From Phytohabitans kaempferiae (GTDB lineage Bacteria > Actinomycetota > Actinomycetes > Mycobacteriales > Micromonosporaceae): a DNA stretch of 64,000 bases. A program made the position numbers and the translations under genes. Positions 1-8,702 of this stretch are shown in pieces. The notes below the pieces were generated by a model. The model did not search any database, was not told where the DNA came from, and saw only the letters and a list, made by a program, of their open reading frames with translations. The stretch spans positions 372,001 to 436,000 of the forward strand of contig NZ_JBHLUH010000004.1 of the NCBI RefSeq assembly GCF_042433955.1, read 5' to 3'. The stretch's first letter is position 1. Every line of letters starts with the position of its first letter.

Positions 1-9
1 CACCGCGAA

Positions 10-540
10 ATGAATGAGGCCCCTCGAACGGTATCTACCAGGCGCTCAGTCGAAGGCCGCGTCGCGCAACGGGCGCGGCAGTGCCCGGTCGAGGTAGGTG
101 CTGGTGCCGCTGTGCCGGTACCCACGGGTGGCCACCACGCCGGCCTGATCGAGTCGTTCGACGACGCCACCGGCGTGGCCACGCTCGCCGCCGCGTACGC
201 CGAATCCGCGGCACTCGCGCGGCTTGCGCAGCGGATGGGCAAAACCGCCGTGGCCAAGTTCCTCAGCAACCTGCCGCCTATCACAGCCGCCGCTCGTTCC
301 GGGGACATGGGCGAGATTCTGGCGACGGCATACCTGCACGAAGAAGGCCGGTGGGTGGTCGGCCCGAGTCGGCTCATCCACCGTGACCATCAGGAGTGGG
401 CGATGCGGGGAGACGATGTGCTCGGGGCAAAGATCGACGCCGACGGCAAAGCATTGATCATCAAAGCCGAGGCGAAAAGCCGCATCAAACTGGACAAGCG
501 TACGGTCACCGATGCCCGTGACGGTCTGGCCCCGCAATGA
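10..540 (+). pseudogene. 3'-truncated DUF1837/HamA-like nuclease fragment
   Basis: The 176-codon frame resembles the DUF1837 nuclease fold of HamA, the nuclease partner of the HamB helicase in Hachiman defence. A PD-(D/E)xK pattern is visible: GDMGE near residue 99, RGDDVLG near 133 and AEAKSR near 153. Similarity begins only around residue 60, so the N-terminal start is uncertain. The frame stops just after the nuclease core, where relatives continue for roughly another hundred residues, and no HamB-type helicase follows. The next bases are better explained by an antisense methyltransferase tail, so this looks like a deletion remnant. The family assignment is by motif reading only. Confidence 0.5.
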
Positions 541-1050
541 GGAGATGCCGTCGCCGCAAAGGTTGTCCGGCGAGCGGCCCAGACTGCCGAGCGCGGCGGT
601 CAGTTCCGCAGCGATCATTTTGGTGATATGCGGATTGTCGGTTACGGGGGCGAGCAGCCAGGTGTTGCGGAGTCGGCGAAGCGTCCGACGGAGGTCGCGC
701 GCGGCCGAGGCGCGTTTCGGTGCGTTGAGCAGTCTTCGAAGTGTGGCGCTGCCGGGATGGTCGGCGCCAGCGCGTAGGGCAGCCGCGGCGAGGATAAGGC
801 GGTCGGGTTCGGCTAATGCCGCTGCCCAGCCGAGCATGTCATGCGGCGCGGACGGGAGCCTCGTGACGATCTCGAAGTGATCGCCGTCGGCGCGGGCCGC
901 GACCGCGACGATGTGCTGCAGGTAGCCCAGCCCCGCACTGGCGGCGGCGACCAGCGGACCGAAGTCCTCCGGCGTGGCCGCCAACCCGGCCGGGACACCA
1001 ACCACCAGCACCAGGCAGCCGCCCGGGCGCAGCAGCTTGTCGGGCGGCAT
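541..1050 (-). pseudogene. Methyltransferase C-terminal fragment (remnant)
   Basis: The minus-strand frame begins abruptly at LLRPGG and continues with a hydrophobic strand, then LGYLQHIVAV. This is the C-terminal pattern of class I methyltransferases such as TRM11-like DNA/RNA methylases. The SAM-binding N-terminus is absent, and an in-frame stop lies just upstream of the apparent start, so the gene is 5'-truncated. The following residues (about 70-170) are not recognised. The same frame stays open down to position 46, but there it is antisense to the HamA-like fragment and probably meaningless. Confidence 0.4.
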
Positions 1051-1067
1051 GCGCCGCTGCCCCTGTC

Positions 1068-1406
1068 ATGGCTTGCGGGGCGTCCCTGGCCATCGGAGCT
1101 TTCGTGAGATCGCGAGGGCTGGCCGTGGTGGGGTTCCTCGCCATCGAAGCCATCGGCTTCACCTTCCAGAGCCTCGCCGTCATGCTCGCGTGGATGGCCG
1201 GCGAGGGCGACTTCGGCGTCGCCACCGACAACGGCGCCTTCGGACCGAGCCCGAGCGGCTTTCCAGTCGCCTTCTCCGAGTCGGACCTGTACGCATACGG
1301 CCTGGTGAACCTGGTAATCATCCTGGTCGGCATCGGTCTGACGGTCGCCGTCCACGCGTGGCGGGCCCGGCGCCGCGCCCGAAAGAACGTCGTGACGGTG
1401 GCGTGA
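1068..1406 (+). CDS. Small membrane protein, possibly N-terminally truncated
   Basis: The 112-residue protein has two predicted membrane segments, about residues 16-45 and 76-97. A polar loop with an FGPSPSGFP stretch separates them, and the C-terminus is Arg-rich (ARRRARK), suggesting a cytoplasmic tail. No family is recognised. The start lies only 17 bases from the truncated end of the neighbouring methyltransferase remnant, and no clear ribosome binding site precedes it. The original N-terminus may therefore have been lost at the same breakpoint. Confidence 0.5.
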   Translation: MACGASLAIGAFVRSRGLAVVGFLAIEAIGFTFQSLAVMLAWMAGEGDFGVATDNGAFGPSPSGFPVAFSESDLYAYGLVNLVIILVGIGLTVAVHAWRARRRARKNVVTVA

Positions 1407-1797
1407 ATCGAACCGCCGCTATCCCCCGCGAACTTGGCGAACCGGTCGCGGCCAAGGTTAGGGCCGATCGTGGGCGTGCGGCGCCGGGCAGTGGACCGGG
1501 CCAACCGCTGCCCCGCCGTGCGCGACCCGATTGCGCGCCAGGCGTCCTGCTCCGCGTGCGCAGCGGTTGGGCCGCGGTGGGATCAAACAGGTCGGCGTGG
1601 ACCGAGACTCAGAGTCTGGGTCGTTGACGGTTACTTTGCGGATTCGCCCGAACGGGTCGTCTGCCATGAGCGCCACGGCGCCCCGATTTTCCGTCGGCGG
1701 CCCCTGCGTCCCCGCTTCCCGAGCACCGATTCACTGAGCGTGTAACCCGGATCGCGCCATCCGGTGTCTTGGTGTGTGACGGAACCGGGGAGGACGG
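1407..1797. other. Intergenic region upstream of ECF sigma operon
   Basis: No supported gene was seen here. The 3' end holds a GGGGAGG ribosome binding site just before the sigma gene. The 9-mer GTAACCCGG at 1742-1750 also occurs upstream of the second ECF sigma gene of this window (43318-43326, minus strand). It may be a -35-like element of an autoregulated promoter. Confidence 0.4.
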
Positions 1798-2322
1798 ATG
1801 GGCGAAGCGCCCGGCACGGAATTCGACGACTTCGTACGCTCCAGGTGGGTGTCGCTGCTGAGGGTGGCATACCTGCTGACAGGTGACCGGCACGCGGCGG
1901 AGGACCTGCTCCAAGAGGTGCTGGAGCAGGTCTACGTGCGGTGGCGCCGAGTGCGCGCGACGCCGGACGCGTACGTGCGCAAGGCGCTGGTCAACCGCGC
2001 GGCCAACCGTTGGCGGCTGCGCAGCCGGCGCCGCGAGCGGGAGCTGGGCGACCTCGACCTGTCCGCGCCCGACCACGCCGGCGACGTGGCGCTGCGGGAG
2101 GCGGTGGCTGCGGCGCTGCGCGCCGTGCCGCTGCGCCAGCGGGCCGCGGTGGCGCTGCGTTTCCTCGAAGACCTCTCGGTCGCCGAGACCGCGGCGGCCC
2201 TGGACTGCTCCGAGGGCGCGGTGCGCAGCCACACCGCCCGAGGGCTCGCCAAGCTACGCCAGGCACTGTCCGGATCCGATCTCGTCCTGCCCGACCCCAA
2301 CGGACACCGGAGCACGCGATGA
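1798..2322 (+). CDS. ECF (SigE-family) RNA polymerase sigma factor
   Basis: The 174-residue ECF sigma factor directs RNA polymerase to a special promoter set. Region 2 is visible at about residues 18-50 (AYLLTGDRHAAEDLLQEVL). Region 4, with its helix-turn-helix, is at about 103-155 (LPLRQRAAVALRFLEDLSVAETA, then SEGAVRSHTARGLAKLR). The length suits the actinobacterial SigE-like subgroup. The ATG is preceded by GGGGAGG. The gene overlaps the next gene by four bases (ATGA), so the two are translationally coupled and the next product is the likely anti-sigma or sensor partner. Confidence 0.9.
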   Translation: MGEAPGTEFDDFVRSRWVSLLRVAYLLTGDRHAAEDLLQEVLEQVYVRWRRVRATPDAYVRKALVNRAANRWRLRSRRRERELGDLDLSAPDHAGDVALREAVAAALRAVPLRQRAAVALRFLEDLSVAETAAALDCSEGAVRSHTARGLAKLRQALSGSDLVLPDPNGHRSTR

Positions 2323-3566
2323 CCCTGAGCGACAACGACATTCGGACCCTCCTGCACCGTGCCACCGACCACCTGACCGGCCCGCCCGGCCTCCTCGACG
2401 ACATCCGGCAGGGCGGGCGGCGCCGGGTCGTGCGCCGCCGCGCACTGCTCACCGCCGGCCTGGCCGTCACCGCCGCGGCATCTACAGGGGGCCTGCTCAG
2501 ATTTGTCGGCACCGAAGGCGAACAGCCACTCGACCCGAGCTCCCCCCTGTTCGCCGAGCCGACCCGCGGTGACCTGGCCGGCGACAAGGACTACCTGCGC
2601 CAGGTGCGACAACAGTGGTTCGGCTTGCAGGACCCGCTGCCCGACATGCGGGGCACGCCACACGTACTGTGGGCGGGCAGCACCCCGGCCGGCCCCGCGG
2701 CGTTCATCGCGCAACGCGGCGGCACCGGGGCGGCGGTCGGATGGATCGAGCCGACGCCGGACGGTCCGCGAGTGTCGAGTGTTTCGCCGGTCAACGAGCC
2801 GACACGGATGCAGGACATCGCGCAGGCGATCCTGCTCGGTCCAGAACGCGACGTGCTGCTCGTACTCGACTTCGGATGGCCGGTGCAGCTTTCGACCGAG
2901 CTGCGATACGCCCCGGACGGCAAGATCGTGCGGCAGTACCAGCCCTTCGCGTTCGGCGACGGTGCCGGCTGGCGGCACGTAGACCGACAGGTCAGAAAAA
3001 TCACCGTGGCGCTCCGGCGCTCGGACGGCCAGCCAGGCCAGGTGTTCATCAGCAACGCCTCGACCGTGCTCAACCCGGAGCAGAAGCAGGTGCCCGTGCC
3101 GGAACGGTTCGAGTACACCCTGCCCGGCGCGCCCCTCCCCCTAGGCAGGGACGAGACATCATCGGCACTCAAGCCCTACCAGGACTTCGACGGCACACAC
3201 ACGCAAAACCCGCGACTGCCGCGGCTGACCATCCGCGGCCTCACCCCGGACGGCCGCCGGCTGCTGGTCGACACGATCCAGTTCGACGACGACCCCACCC
3301 GCGTCGTGGCCATGCTGGCCCGCGGCGAGGCCGAATACCAGGCGGTGGCCAGCGGCTTCGTGGACTGGAAGGCAATCCTGCCAGTGCGGCTACGACTCCC
3401 CGACGGGCAGGGCACGCTGGTCGCCGCGCCCCGCACCACGCTGCAACACCGCGCCGGCGGCGGACGCTGGCACGACGCCGGGCCAAACGCCACCCTCCTG
3501 CCTACCACCGCCACCGAGGTCCGCGTCACGCCCAACACCGGCCCCGCCCACACCGTCCCGCTGTAA
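2319..3566 (+). CDS. Membrane-tethered partner of ECF sigma factor (putative anti-sigma)
   Basis: The 415-residue protein starts at an ATG overlapping the sigma-factor stop. A short helical cytoplasmic segment (residues 1-36) is followed by an Arg cluster (RRRVVRRR), one membrane segment (about 42-62) and a large extracytoplasmic domain of about 350 residues of unknown fold. This layout is typical of proteins encoded after SigE-family sigma factors, where the N-terminal segment can bind sigma. There is no clear zinc-finger HxxxCxxC motif, so anti-sigma function rests on operon context only. Confidence 0.75.
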   Translation: MTLSDNDIRTLLHRATDHLTGPPGLLDDIRQGGRRRVVRRRALLTAGLAVTAAASTGGLLRFVGTEGEQPLDPSSPLFAEPTRGDLAGDKDYLRQVRQQWFGLQDPLPDMRGTPHVLWAGSTPAGPAAFIAQRGGTGAAVGWIEPTPDGPRVSSVSPVNEPTRMQDIAQAILLGPERDVLLVLDFGWPVQLSTELRYAPDGKIVRQYQPFAFGDGAGWRHVDRQVRKITVALRRSDGQPGQVFISNASTVLNPEQKQVPVPERFEYTLPGAPLPLGRDETSSALKPYQDFDGTHTQNPRLPRLTIRGLTPDGRRLLVDTIQFDDDPTRVVAMLARGEAEYQAVASGFVDWKAILPVRLRLPDGQGTLVAAPRTTLQHRAGGGRWHDAGPNATLLPTTATEVRVTPNTGPAHTVPL

Positions 3567-3685
3567 CCGCACGAGCGGGCCACCAGGACGGCGTCGCGAA
3601 GGCAGACGACTGTTCTGTGGGTGACGCTGACCCTGCTGCGAATGCACGGCCTGCAGGGGCGGATGCGAAACGGATTCTTTGTGTG

Positions 3686-3833
3686 TCACCGCTTCGGGTA
3701 GGAGTTGTTTGGCGTGGGCGGCCGAGGCCCCGCGTCGCGGGCCTGGACGACGGCCTGGCTGCCCTGGCTGACGTGCAGCTTGGTCAGTATCGCGGAGATG
3801 TTGTTGGCGATGGTCTTGCTGGACAGGTCCGAT
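3686..3833 (-). pseudogene. LuxR-type HTH C-terminal remnant
   Basis: The minus-strand translation gives the second half of a LuxR/GerE helix-turn-helix: SSKTIANNISAILTKLHV, then QAVVQARDAG. A stop codon follows at 3686-3688. This matches the conserved TVrNhvsnIltKLgV pattern of NarL/FixJ response regulators. Neither the receiver domain nor the first HTH helix is present upstream, where the monooxygenase gene lies. Only about 49 codons survive, so it is a remnant. Confidence 0.55.
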
Positions 3834-3867
3834 CAGTACTTTCCTTACCGCAGAAGTTGCCGGTGCG

Positions 3868-5145
3868 TCAGTCGGCGTGCGCCAAATCGTCCGCGGCCGC
3901 GAGCGGCACCACCGGGTACATCGGCGGTTCGTCCTCTGGAAAGAGTGCGGTCGGGCCGTAGATCCAGTCCGTGTAGGCGTAGTCGTGCACGTCCCGGGCT
4001 CGAAGCAAGGCGTTGCGTCGGGCCCGCGCCGCCCCGTCGAGGTGCCACAGCTCGCCCCAAGCGCGAGCGGTCATCACCACTCGGCGACAGTGCTCGGGAC
4101 GCACCGCTTCGTAGGCCGCGAGCGCTGCCGACCAGTCGATTCGAGTCGGGTCCCCAGCACCACCGGCCTCCTGCTGGCGGGCGACGTGCTCGGCCAGCAC
4201 CCAGCCGTCCTCGATGGCCATGATCGCGCCCTGCGCCATGTACTGCAGCGGTGGATGCGCTGCGTCGCCGAGCAACGCGATCCGGCCGTGCACCCAGGTC
4301 AGGATCGGGTCGCGGTCGTACATCCGCCACCACTTGTCCCGCCACATGTGCGGGATCCCTTCCTGCACGGCGGGGCAGGTGCCGTCGAACGCCGCGTCCA
4401 ACTCGTCCGGCGTACCCCAGTCCTCTTCACCTGCACGTGCCTTCGGCGACTCGAAGACTGCGACTTGGTTGAGCAGCTCACCCCCGCGCAGGCCATAGTG
4501 GACGAAGTGACAGCCCGGTCCGACGTACACCACGACCTCGGAGAGGTCGACGGGCCGGCCGGCGGTCGCTTCGACCGGCACCGTGCCGCGATAGGCGACA
4601 TACGCCGAGGACACCGGCTCGTCGTTGACGAGCAGCGTGCGAGCGACCGAGTGCAGGCCGTCGGCGGCGATGACGACCGCCGCCTCGTGAGCGTCGCCGT
4701 TCGCGAGGACGGCGCGTGCGCCCCTTCCATTCGTCTCGTACGACTCGACGCGGGCGTCGGTCATCAGGTCCACGCCGACGCGCTGGCAGGCCCGCAGGAG
4801 CAGGCCGTGGAGATCGCTGCGGTGGATGACCAGGTAAGGAAAGCCGTAGCGCCGCTCGAGGTCGATCAGGTCCAGCCGGGTGAGTTCGGTCGCGTCGACC
4901 GCGTCGCGCATCACCATGGATGTCGGTACGACGCCGAGTTGTTTGGCCTCGTCGAGCAAGCCGTAGTCGTCGAGGATCCGCGTGCAGTTGGGCGCGAGCT
5001 GGATTCCGGCACCGACCTCACCAAACGCGGACGCCTGCTCGAGGACCCGGACGGCGAGGCCGCGGCGCGTCAGGGCATATGCGCTGCTGAGGCCGCCGAT
5101 ACCGCCACCGACGACGATGACGTCCGGTGTGCCAGTTGTGCTCAT
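3868..5145 (-). CDS. FAD-dependent 3-hydroxybenzoate 6-hydroxylase-like monooxygenase
   Basis: The 425-residue class A flavoprotein monooxygenase is predicted to hydroxylate 3-hydroxybenzoate to gentisate using NAD(P)H and oxygen. Visible motifs are the N-terminal GGGIGG dinucleotide fold (residues 12-17), the DG motif (AADGLHS), and GDAAHPP near residue 290 that contacts the FAD ribityl chain. Residues such as YGLRGGELLNQVAVFESP and GELWHLDG resemble the rhodococcal 3-hydroxybenzoate 6-hydroxylase as I recall it. It is the last gene of the minus-strand operon and supplies substrate to the gentisate ring-cleavage genes. A salicylate 5-hydroxylating role is a weaker alternative. Confidence 0.85.
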   Translation of the reverse strand: MSTTGTPDVIVVGGGIGGLSSAYALTRRGLAVRVLEQASAFGEVGAGIQLAPNCTRILDDYGLLDEAKQLGVVPTSMVMRDAVDATELTRLDLIDLERRYGFPYLVIHRSDLHGLLLRACQRVGVDLMTDARVESYETNGRGARAVLANGDAHEAAVVIAADGLHSVARTLLVNDEPVSSAYVAYRGTVPVEATAGRPVDLSEVVVYVGPGCHFVHYGLRGGELLNQVAVFESPKARAGEEDWGTPDELDAAFDGTCPAVQEGIPHMWRDKWWRMYDRDPILTWVHGRIALLGDAAHPPLQYMAQGAIMAIEDGWVLAEHVARQQEAGGAGDPTRIDWSAALAAYEAVRPEHCRRVVMTARAWGELWHLDGAARARRNALLRARDVHDYAYTDWIYGPTALFPEDEPPMYPVVPLAAADDLAHAD

Positions 5146-5158
5146 GGGTCCTCGCAGG

Positions 5159-5782
5159 TCAGAGCCACGGACCGAGGTCCGGGGCGTCGGTCAGGGAGTG
5201 CGGGCGGCCGGCCAGCCAGGCGGCCACCTCGGGGAGCCGCGCGTCGACGGCGGGTACGTCGCCGCGTTTGGCCTTGATGTCGCTGACCAGCGCGCTGAGA
5301 AAGTCGGCCGGGAGGTCGGCGAAGCCGATTCCGAGGGCCAGGTCGACGGTGTGCACCATCACCTCGCGGGCGCGCAGCCACGGGATCTCGGTGGCCGGCA
5401 GCAGCCGGCCCTGAGCGGTACGGATCTCGTGTGCCCACTGCGCCATGGTCAGCCGGTCGAGTCCTTCGGCAAGGGCGGTCGCGGAGCCCGCCTCCCATGC
5501 GGTGAGGTCGGCGGCGGGGAGGGCGGCGCCGCGCTCGATGCTGGCTGCGCGCTCCTCGGGCGAGGCGTACATCGGCGTTTCCACGCCGGTCGCCGCCCAG
5601 ATGACCAGGTTGCCCAATGCTTCGGCATTCCCCGCGACGTGTGCGACCAGGTGCCCGCGGGTCCAGCCGGGAAGCAGGCTGTCGGCCCTGAAGTCGCTCG
5701 CGTCGAGGCCCGCGATCACAGATGAGAGGAGCCGTTGGCCGTCCGCCATCCAGCGGAGGGCGTCGCTCGGGGTGCGGGCCAT
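5159..5782 (-). CDS. Mycothiol-dependent maleylpyruvate isomerase
   Basis: The 207-residue DinB-fold protein has the actinobacterial maleylpyruvate isomerase signature. PGWTRGHLVAHVAGNAEAL (about residues 38-56) carries a metal-binding His, and REVMVHTVDLALG (about 139-151) carries the second His. The enzyme converts maleylpyruvate, formed by gentisate cleavage, to fumarylpyruvate with mycothiol as cofactor. The ATG overlaps the stop of the upstream hydrolase by one base (TGATG). Its position between hydrolase and hydroxylase supports the role. Confidence 0.88.
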   Translation of the reverse strand: MARTPSDALRWMADGQRLLSSVIAGLDASDFRADSLLPGWTRGHLVAHVAGNAEALGNLVIWAATGVETPMYASPEERAASIERGAALPAADLTAWEAGSATALAEGLDRLTMAQWAHEIRTAQGRLLPATEIPWLRAREVMVHTVDLALGIGFADLPADFLSALVSDIKAKRGDVPAVDARLPEVAAWLAGRPHSLTDAPDLGPWL

Positions 5783-6627
5783 CACGCCTCCTCGACGATC
5801 CGGTTCGTACAGGCGCCGAGGCCGTCGATCGCGGTCGTCACGGTCTGGCCAGGGGCCAGGTAGACCTTCGGGTCGCGTGCGTGCCCGACACCGGCCGGCG
5901 TGCCGGTCGCGATCAGGTCGCCGGGCCGCAGCCGGGTGAGTGTCGAGACGTACTGCACGAGCGTGACGGGGTCGAAGAGCAGCGTGCTGCTGTCGTCGCG
6001 CTGCATGAGCTGTCCGTCGACCGTTGTGCTCACCTTGAGCGCCGGCCGGAGGCCACCGGGCAGCTCGTCGGGGGTCACGAGGTAAGGGCCGACGGGCGTT
6101 GTGGCGTCCCAGGCCTTGCCCTGGGTCCACTCGACGGTTCGGAACTGCCAGTCGCGCACCGAGATGTCGTTCATGATCGTGAACCCAGCGATGGCGCTGG
6201 CCGCCTGGGCCTGGCTCGCGCGTCGTACTTCCCTGCCGATGACGACCACTAGCTCCACCTCCCAGTCGAGCGCGTCGGTCTCGGCGGGCTTGGCGATGTC
6301 GTCGTGGGCGCCGATGAGCGAATCGGCGAACTTCGTGAAGAGTGTCGGGTACGACGGCAGCTCGCGACCCATCTCCTTGATGTGGTTCGTGTAGTTGTGG
6401 CCGACGCAGACCACCTTCGCCGGCGAGGGGACGACGGGCGCGAAGTCCGCCACCTCGACCGGGTAGGTCGCGGCGCCGCCTGCGCTCGTCGCCGCCGCGG
6501 CCGCCTGTTGCCAGTCTGGCCGGCCGAGCAGGGCACCGACATCGTCGGCGCCGACATCGACCAACTGGTCCCCGTCGAGCCGGACGGCGCGGGTGCCATC
6601 GGGGGTGCGGACGGTGGCGAGCCTCAT
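5782..6627 (-). CDS. Fumarylpyruvate hydrolase (FAH family)
   Basis: The 281-residue fumarylacetoacetate-hydrolase-fold protein carries VCVGHNYTNHIKEMG (about residue 75), the metal-binding EVELVVVIG motif, MNDISVRD, and the C-terminal LIATGTPAGVG loop. In this pathway it cleaves fumarylpyruvate to fumarate and pyruvate, the last step of gentisate degradation. Its start overlaps the dioxygenase stop by four bases (ATGA), and its stop overlaps the isomerase start. The three ring-cleavage genes are therefore tightly coupled. Confidence 0.9.
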   Translation of the reverse strand: MRLATVRTPDGTRAVRLDGDQLVDVGADDVGALLGRPDWQQAAAAATSAGGAATYPVEVADFAPVVPSPAKVVCVGHNYTNHIKEMGRELPSYPTLFTKFADSLIGAHDDIAKPAETDALDWEVELVVVIGREVRRASQAQAASAIAGFTIMNDISVRDWQFRTVEWTQGKAWDATTPVGPYLVTPDELPGGLRPALKVSTTVDGQLMQRDDSSTLLFDPVTLVQYVSTLTRLRPGDLIATGTPAGVGHARDPKVYLAPGQTVTTAIDGLGACTNRIVEEA

Positions 6628-7757
6628 CGGGCGACCTCCTGGCGGTCGAGTCGGAGTGCTTCGAAGACGGGCGCGTCGGTGAAGCGGAAGAGGTCCAGGG
6701 CTCCGGAGTCGGAATCCGTCGTGCCGGCCTCGGAGTGGACCGAGAATGGCTGCCACGATGGGACGACGAACAGGTCGCCGCGGGTGACCGACCAGGTCGT
6801 TTCGCCGACGGTGACCGTGCCGGAGCCGTCGAAGACTTGGTAGACCGAGGAGCCGGTCTCCCGCACCGGCGCCGTCTCGACGCCACGGACGACGCGGTGG
6901 AACTCTGCCCGGATGGTTGGCAGCACGTCGCGGCCATCGTGCGGGTTGGTGTAGCGGACCGCGGCATGGCCGGGCTCGACGGGGCCGGGATATCCTTCGG
7001 CCTCCAGGGCGAGCTGGTCGGCGAGCGCCCGGTCCGTGAACTCCCACTTGTAGGCCAGCAGCGGCGAACCTGGTGCGACCTCGCCGACCGACAGCGGCCG
7101 CAGGCCGGGGTGACCCCAGAGCCGCTCGGACCGCGAGCGCTCCGGCGTGGACCGCTCTGCATCGCTGATCTGGTCGCGGCCGAACTCGAAGAACGGCGCC
7201 TCGGTGACGTACTGGAACGGGATGTCCAGGCCGTCGATCCAGGCCATCGGCTCACTGGCGGCGTTGTGGTGGGCATGCCAGTTCCAGCCGGCCTGCGGCA
7301 GGAAGTCACCGCGCCGCATTGGCACCGGGTCACCACCGACCACGGTCCACACGCCCTCGCCCTCGACGACGAAGCGAAACGCATGCTGTGTGTGTCGGTG
7401 CTCGGGGGCATCCTCGCCCGGCATCAGGAACTGGATGGCCGCCCAGAGCGTCGGGGTCGCGAACGGGCGGCCGCCGAGCCCTGGGTTGGCCAGCGCGATC
7501 GCCCGACGCTCGCCGCCGCGGCCCACCGGCACCAGGTCGCCGGCCTGCGCCGCAAGCCGGTACAAGCTGTCCCAGCGCCATACATGGGGTACGCCGCGCG
7601 ACCGTGGGTGGGCAGGCATCAGGTCGCCGATCTCGGTCCACAACGGAACGAGCAACTCCTGCTCGAGGCCTCGGTATAGGTCCTCAAGAGCGGGGGTGAC
7701 GTCGGGCTGGTCCGGGGCCTCTACCGCCTGCAGGCGGACAGGAGAGGTGATTGGCAT
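6624..7757 (-). CDS. Gentisate 1,2-dioxygenase
   Basis: The 377-residue bicupin ring-cleavage dioxygenase opens gentisate to maleylpyruvate with Fe(II) and oxygen. The N-terminal cupin shows PEHRHTQHAFRFVVEGEG (about residues 118-135) with the His ligands, and the second cupin shows YQVFDGSGTVTVGE and VPSWQPFSVHSE. Length and two-cupin layout match the family. The ATG at 7757 is preferred over an in-frame TTG two codons upstream. It is the first gene of the minus-strand gentisate operon, divergent from the IclR gene across about 77 bases. Confidence 0.92.
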   Translation of the reverse strand: MPITSPVRLQAVEAPDQPDVTPALEDLYRGLEQELLVPLWTEIGDLMPAHPRSRGVPHVWRWDSLYRLAAQAGDLVPVGRGGERRAIALANPGLGGRPFATPTLWAAIQFLMPGEDAPEHRHTQHAFRFVVEGEGVWTVVGGDPVPMRRGDFLPQAGWNWHAHHNAASEPMAWIDGLDIPFQYVTEAPFFEFGRDQISDAERSTPERSRSERLWGHPGLRPLSVGEVAPGSPLLAYKWEFTDRALADQLALEAEGYPGPVEPGHAAVRYTNPHDGRDVLPTIRAEFHRVVRGVETAPVRETGSSVYQVFDGSGTVTVGETTWSVTRGDLFVVPSWQPFSVHSEAGTTDSDSGALDLFRFTDAPVFEALRLDRQEVAR

Positions 7758-7797
7758 GGTCAAAGGGTGCGGGTACCCTGCGAGGAAGAATCACCAA

Positions 7798-7812
7798 TTC
7801 TGTTATCCAGAA
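7798..7812. promoter_or_regulatory. Candidate IclR operator in gentisate divergent promoter
   Basis: The inverted repeat TTCTG-TTATC-CAGAA has perfect 5-bp arms and a 5-base spacer. It lies between the divergent dioxygenase and IclR starts. The same TTCYG-N5-CRGAA design occurs in two other IclR-linked promoters in this window (9526-9540 and 45772-45786). This suits an IclR dimer controlling both directions, as GenR does for gentisate genes in Corynebacterium. Confidence 0.6.
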
Positions 7813-7834
7813 CGCTAGCTTGGGTGGTCGCGCC

Positions 7835-8605
7835 ATGGAGAAGCCGCTGAAGACACCGCCGACCTACGCGATCGCCAGCGTCGACCACGCACTGCGGATC
7901 GCGACCATACTGCAGCTGGAGGGGGCGCTCACGGTGAGCCAGGTCGCCGAGCGGCTCGGCGTCGCGCGCTCGACCGCGCATCGACTGCTCGCGATGCTGG
8001 TATACCGCGACTTCGCGGCGCAGGACGAAGACAGGGTCTACCATCCAGGGCCCGTGCTCGAGCTCGCGGCCCACTCCCGGTCGGGCACGTCCCGTTTGCG
8101 CGCGGTCGCCCTGCCGCACATGGAGCGGCTGGTCAATGTGCTCGGGGAGTCGGTAAACCTCGCGATCCGGATGCGCGACACCACCCGGTTCATCGTGAGC
8201 GTCGAGTGCGACCAGTCACTGCGAGTCGGCACCCGCGAGGGCATGGTGTTCCCGGCGCACCGGACCACTGCCGGCCTGCTGCTGCTCGCGGACCTGCCGG
8301 CCGACGAACTTGCGGGTGTCTACGCCGAGGAACGGTACGCCGAGCACCCCGAGGAGCGACCAGACCTTGATCGACTGCGCGCCGAGCTGACCCGGGTCCG
8401 GCGCGCCGGCTTCGCCCTCAACCAGGGCCAGTCCGAGCGTGGGGTAGTTGCGGTCGGCGTTCCCGTACGCGACTCCGACGGCATGGCGGTCGCGGGCCTC
8501 TCGGTCACGCTGCCGGAAGTCCGCTACGACCGACACCAGCTGCCGAACCTGGTCGCGGCCCTGCAGCGCGCGGCCGGGGTGATCGGTGCCGACCTGGCCG
8601 GCTGA
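7835..8605 (+). CDS. IclR-family regulator of the gentisate operon
   Basis: The 256-residue protein has an N-terminal winged helix (about residues 10-65; LTVSQVAERLGVARSTAHRLLAML) and a C-terminal IclR effector-binding domain (about 80-255; RVGTREGMVFPAHRTTAGLLLL, GFALNQGQSERGVVAVGVPV). It is divergent from the gentisate operon and is most likely its aromatic-acid-responsive activator or repressor. The ATG at 7835 is chosen because the helix-turn-helix follows at the usual distance. Longer in-frame starts would run through the operator. Confidence 0.88.
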   Translation: MEKPLKTPPTYAIASVDHALRIATILQLEGALTVSQVAERLGVARSTAHRLLAMLVYRDFAAQDEDRVYHPGPVLELAAHSRSGTSRLRAVALPHMERLVNVLGESVNLAIRMRDTTRFIVSVECDQSLRVGTREGMVFPAHRTTAGLLLLADLPADELAGVYAEERYAEHPEERPDLDRLRAELTRVRRAGFALNQGQSERGVVAVGVPVRDSDGMAVAGLSVTLPEVRYDRHQLPNLVAALQRAAGVIGADLAG

Positions 8606-8702
8606 CTCGGGCCGGTACGTGCCCGCCAGCCTGGCGTCGGCCATGAGGCATGACGGACGGCGGGTGACCGCGACCAAGTCATCCCGTCATCGGGGCGGCC
8701 CC

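Noticed and set aside
46..540. Minus-strand continuation of the methyltransferase frame across the HamA-like fragment
   Set aside because: It is antisense to a better coding frame with nuclease motifs, and its translation lacks domain character. Only the last 35 residues (GVVERLDQAGVVATRGYRHS and on) look protein-like, and that was too little to call.
1390..1420. T-arm-like sequence (minus strand GGCGGTTCGATTCACGCC) suggesting a tRNA end
   Set aside because: The stem has an extra base, and no anticodon or D arm could be folded next to it. It may be an attachment-site relic, but that is not supported.
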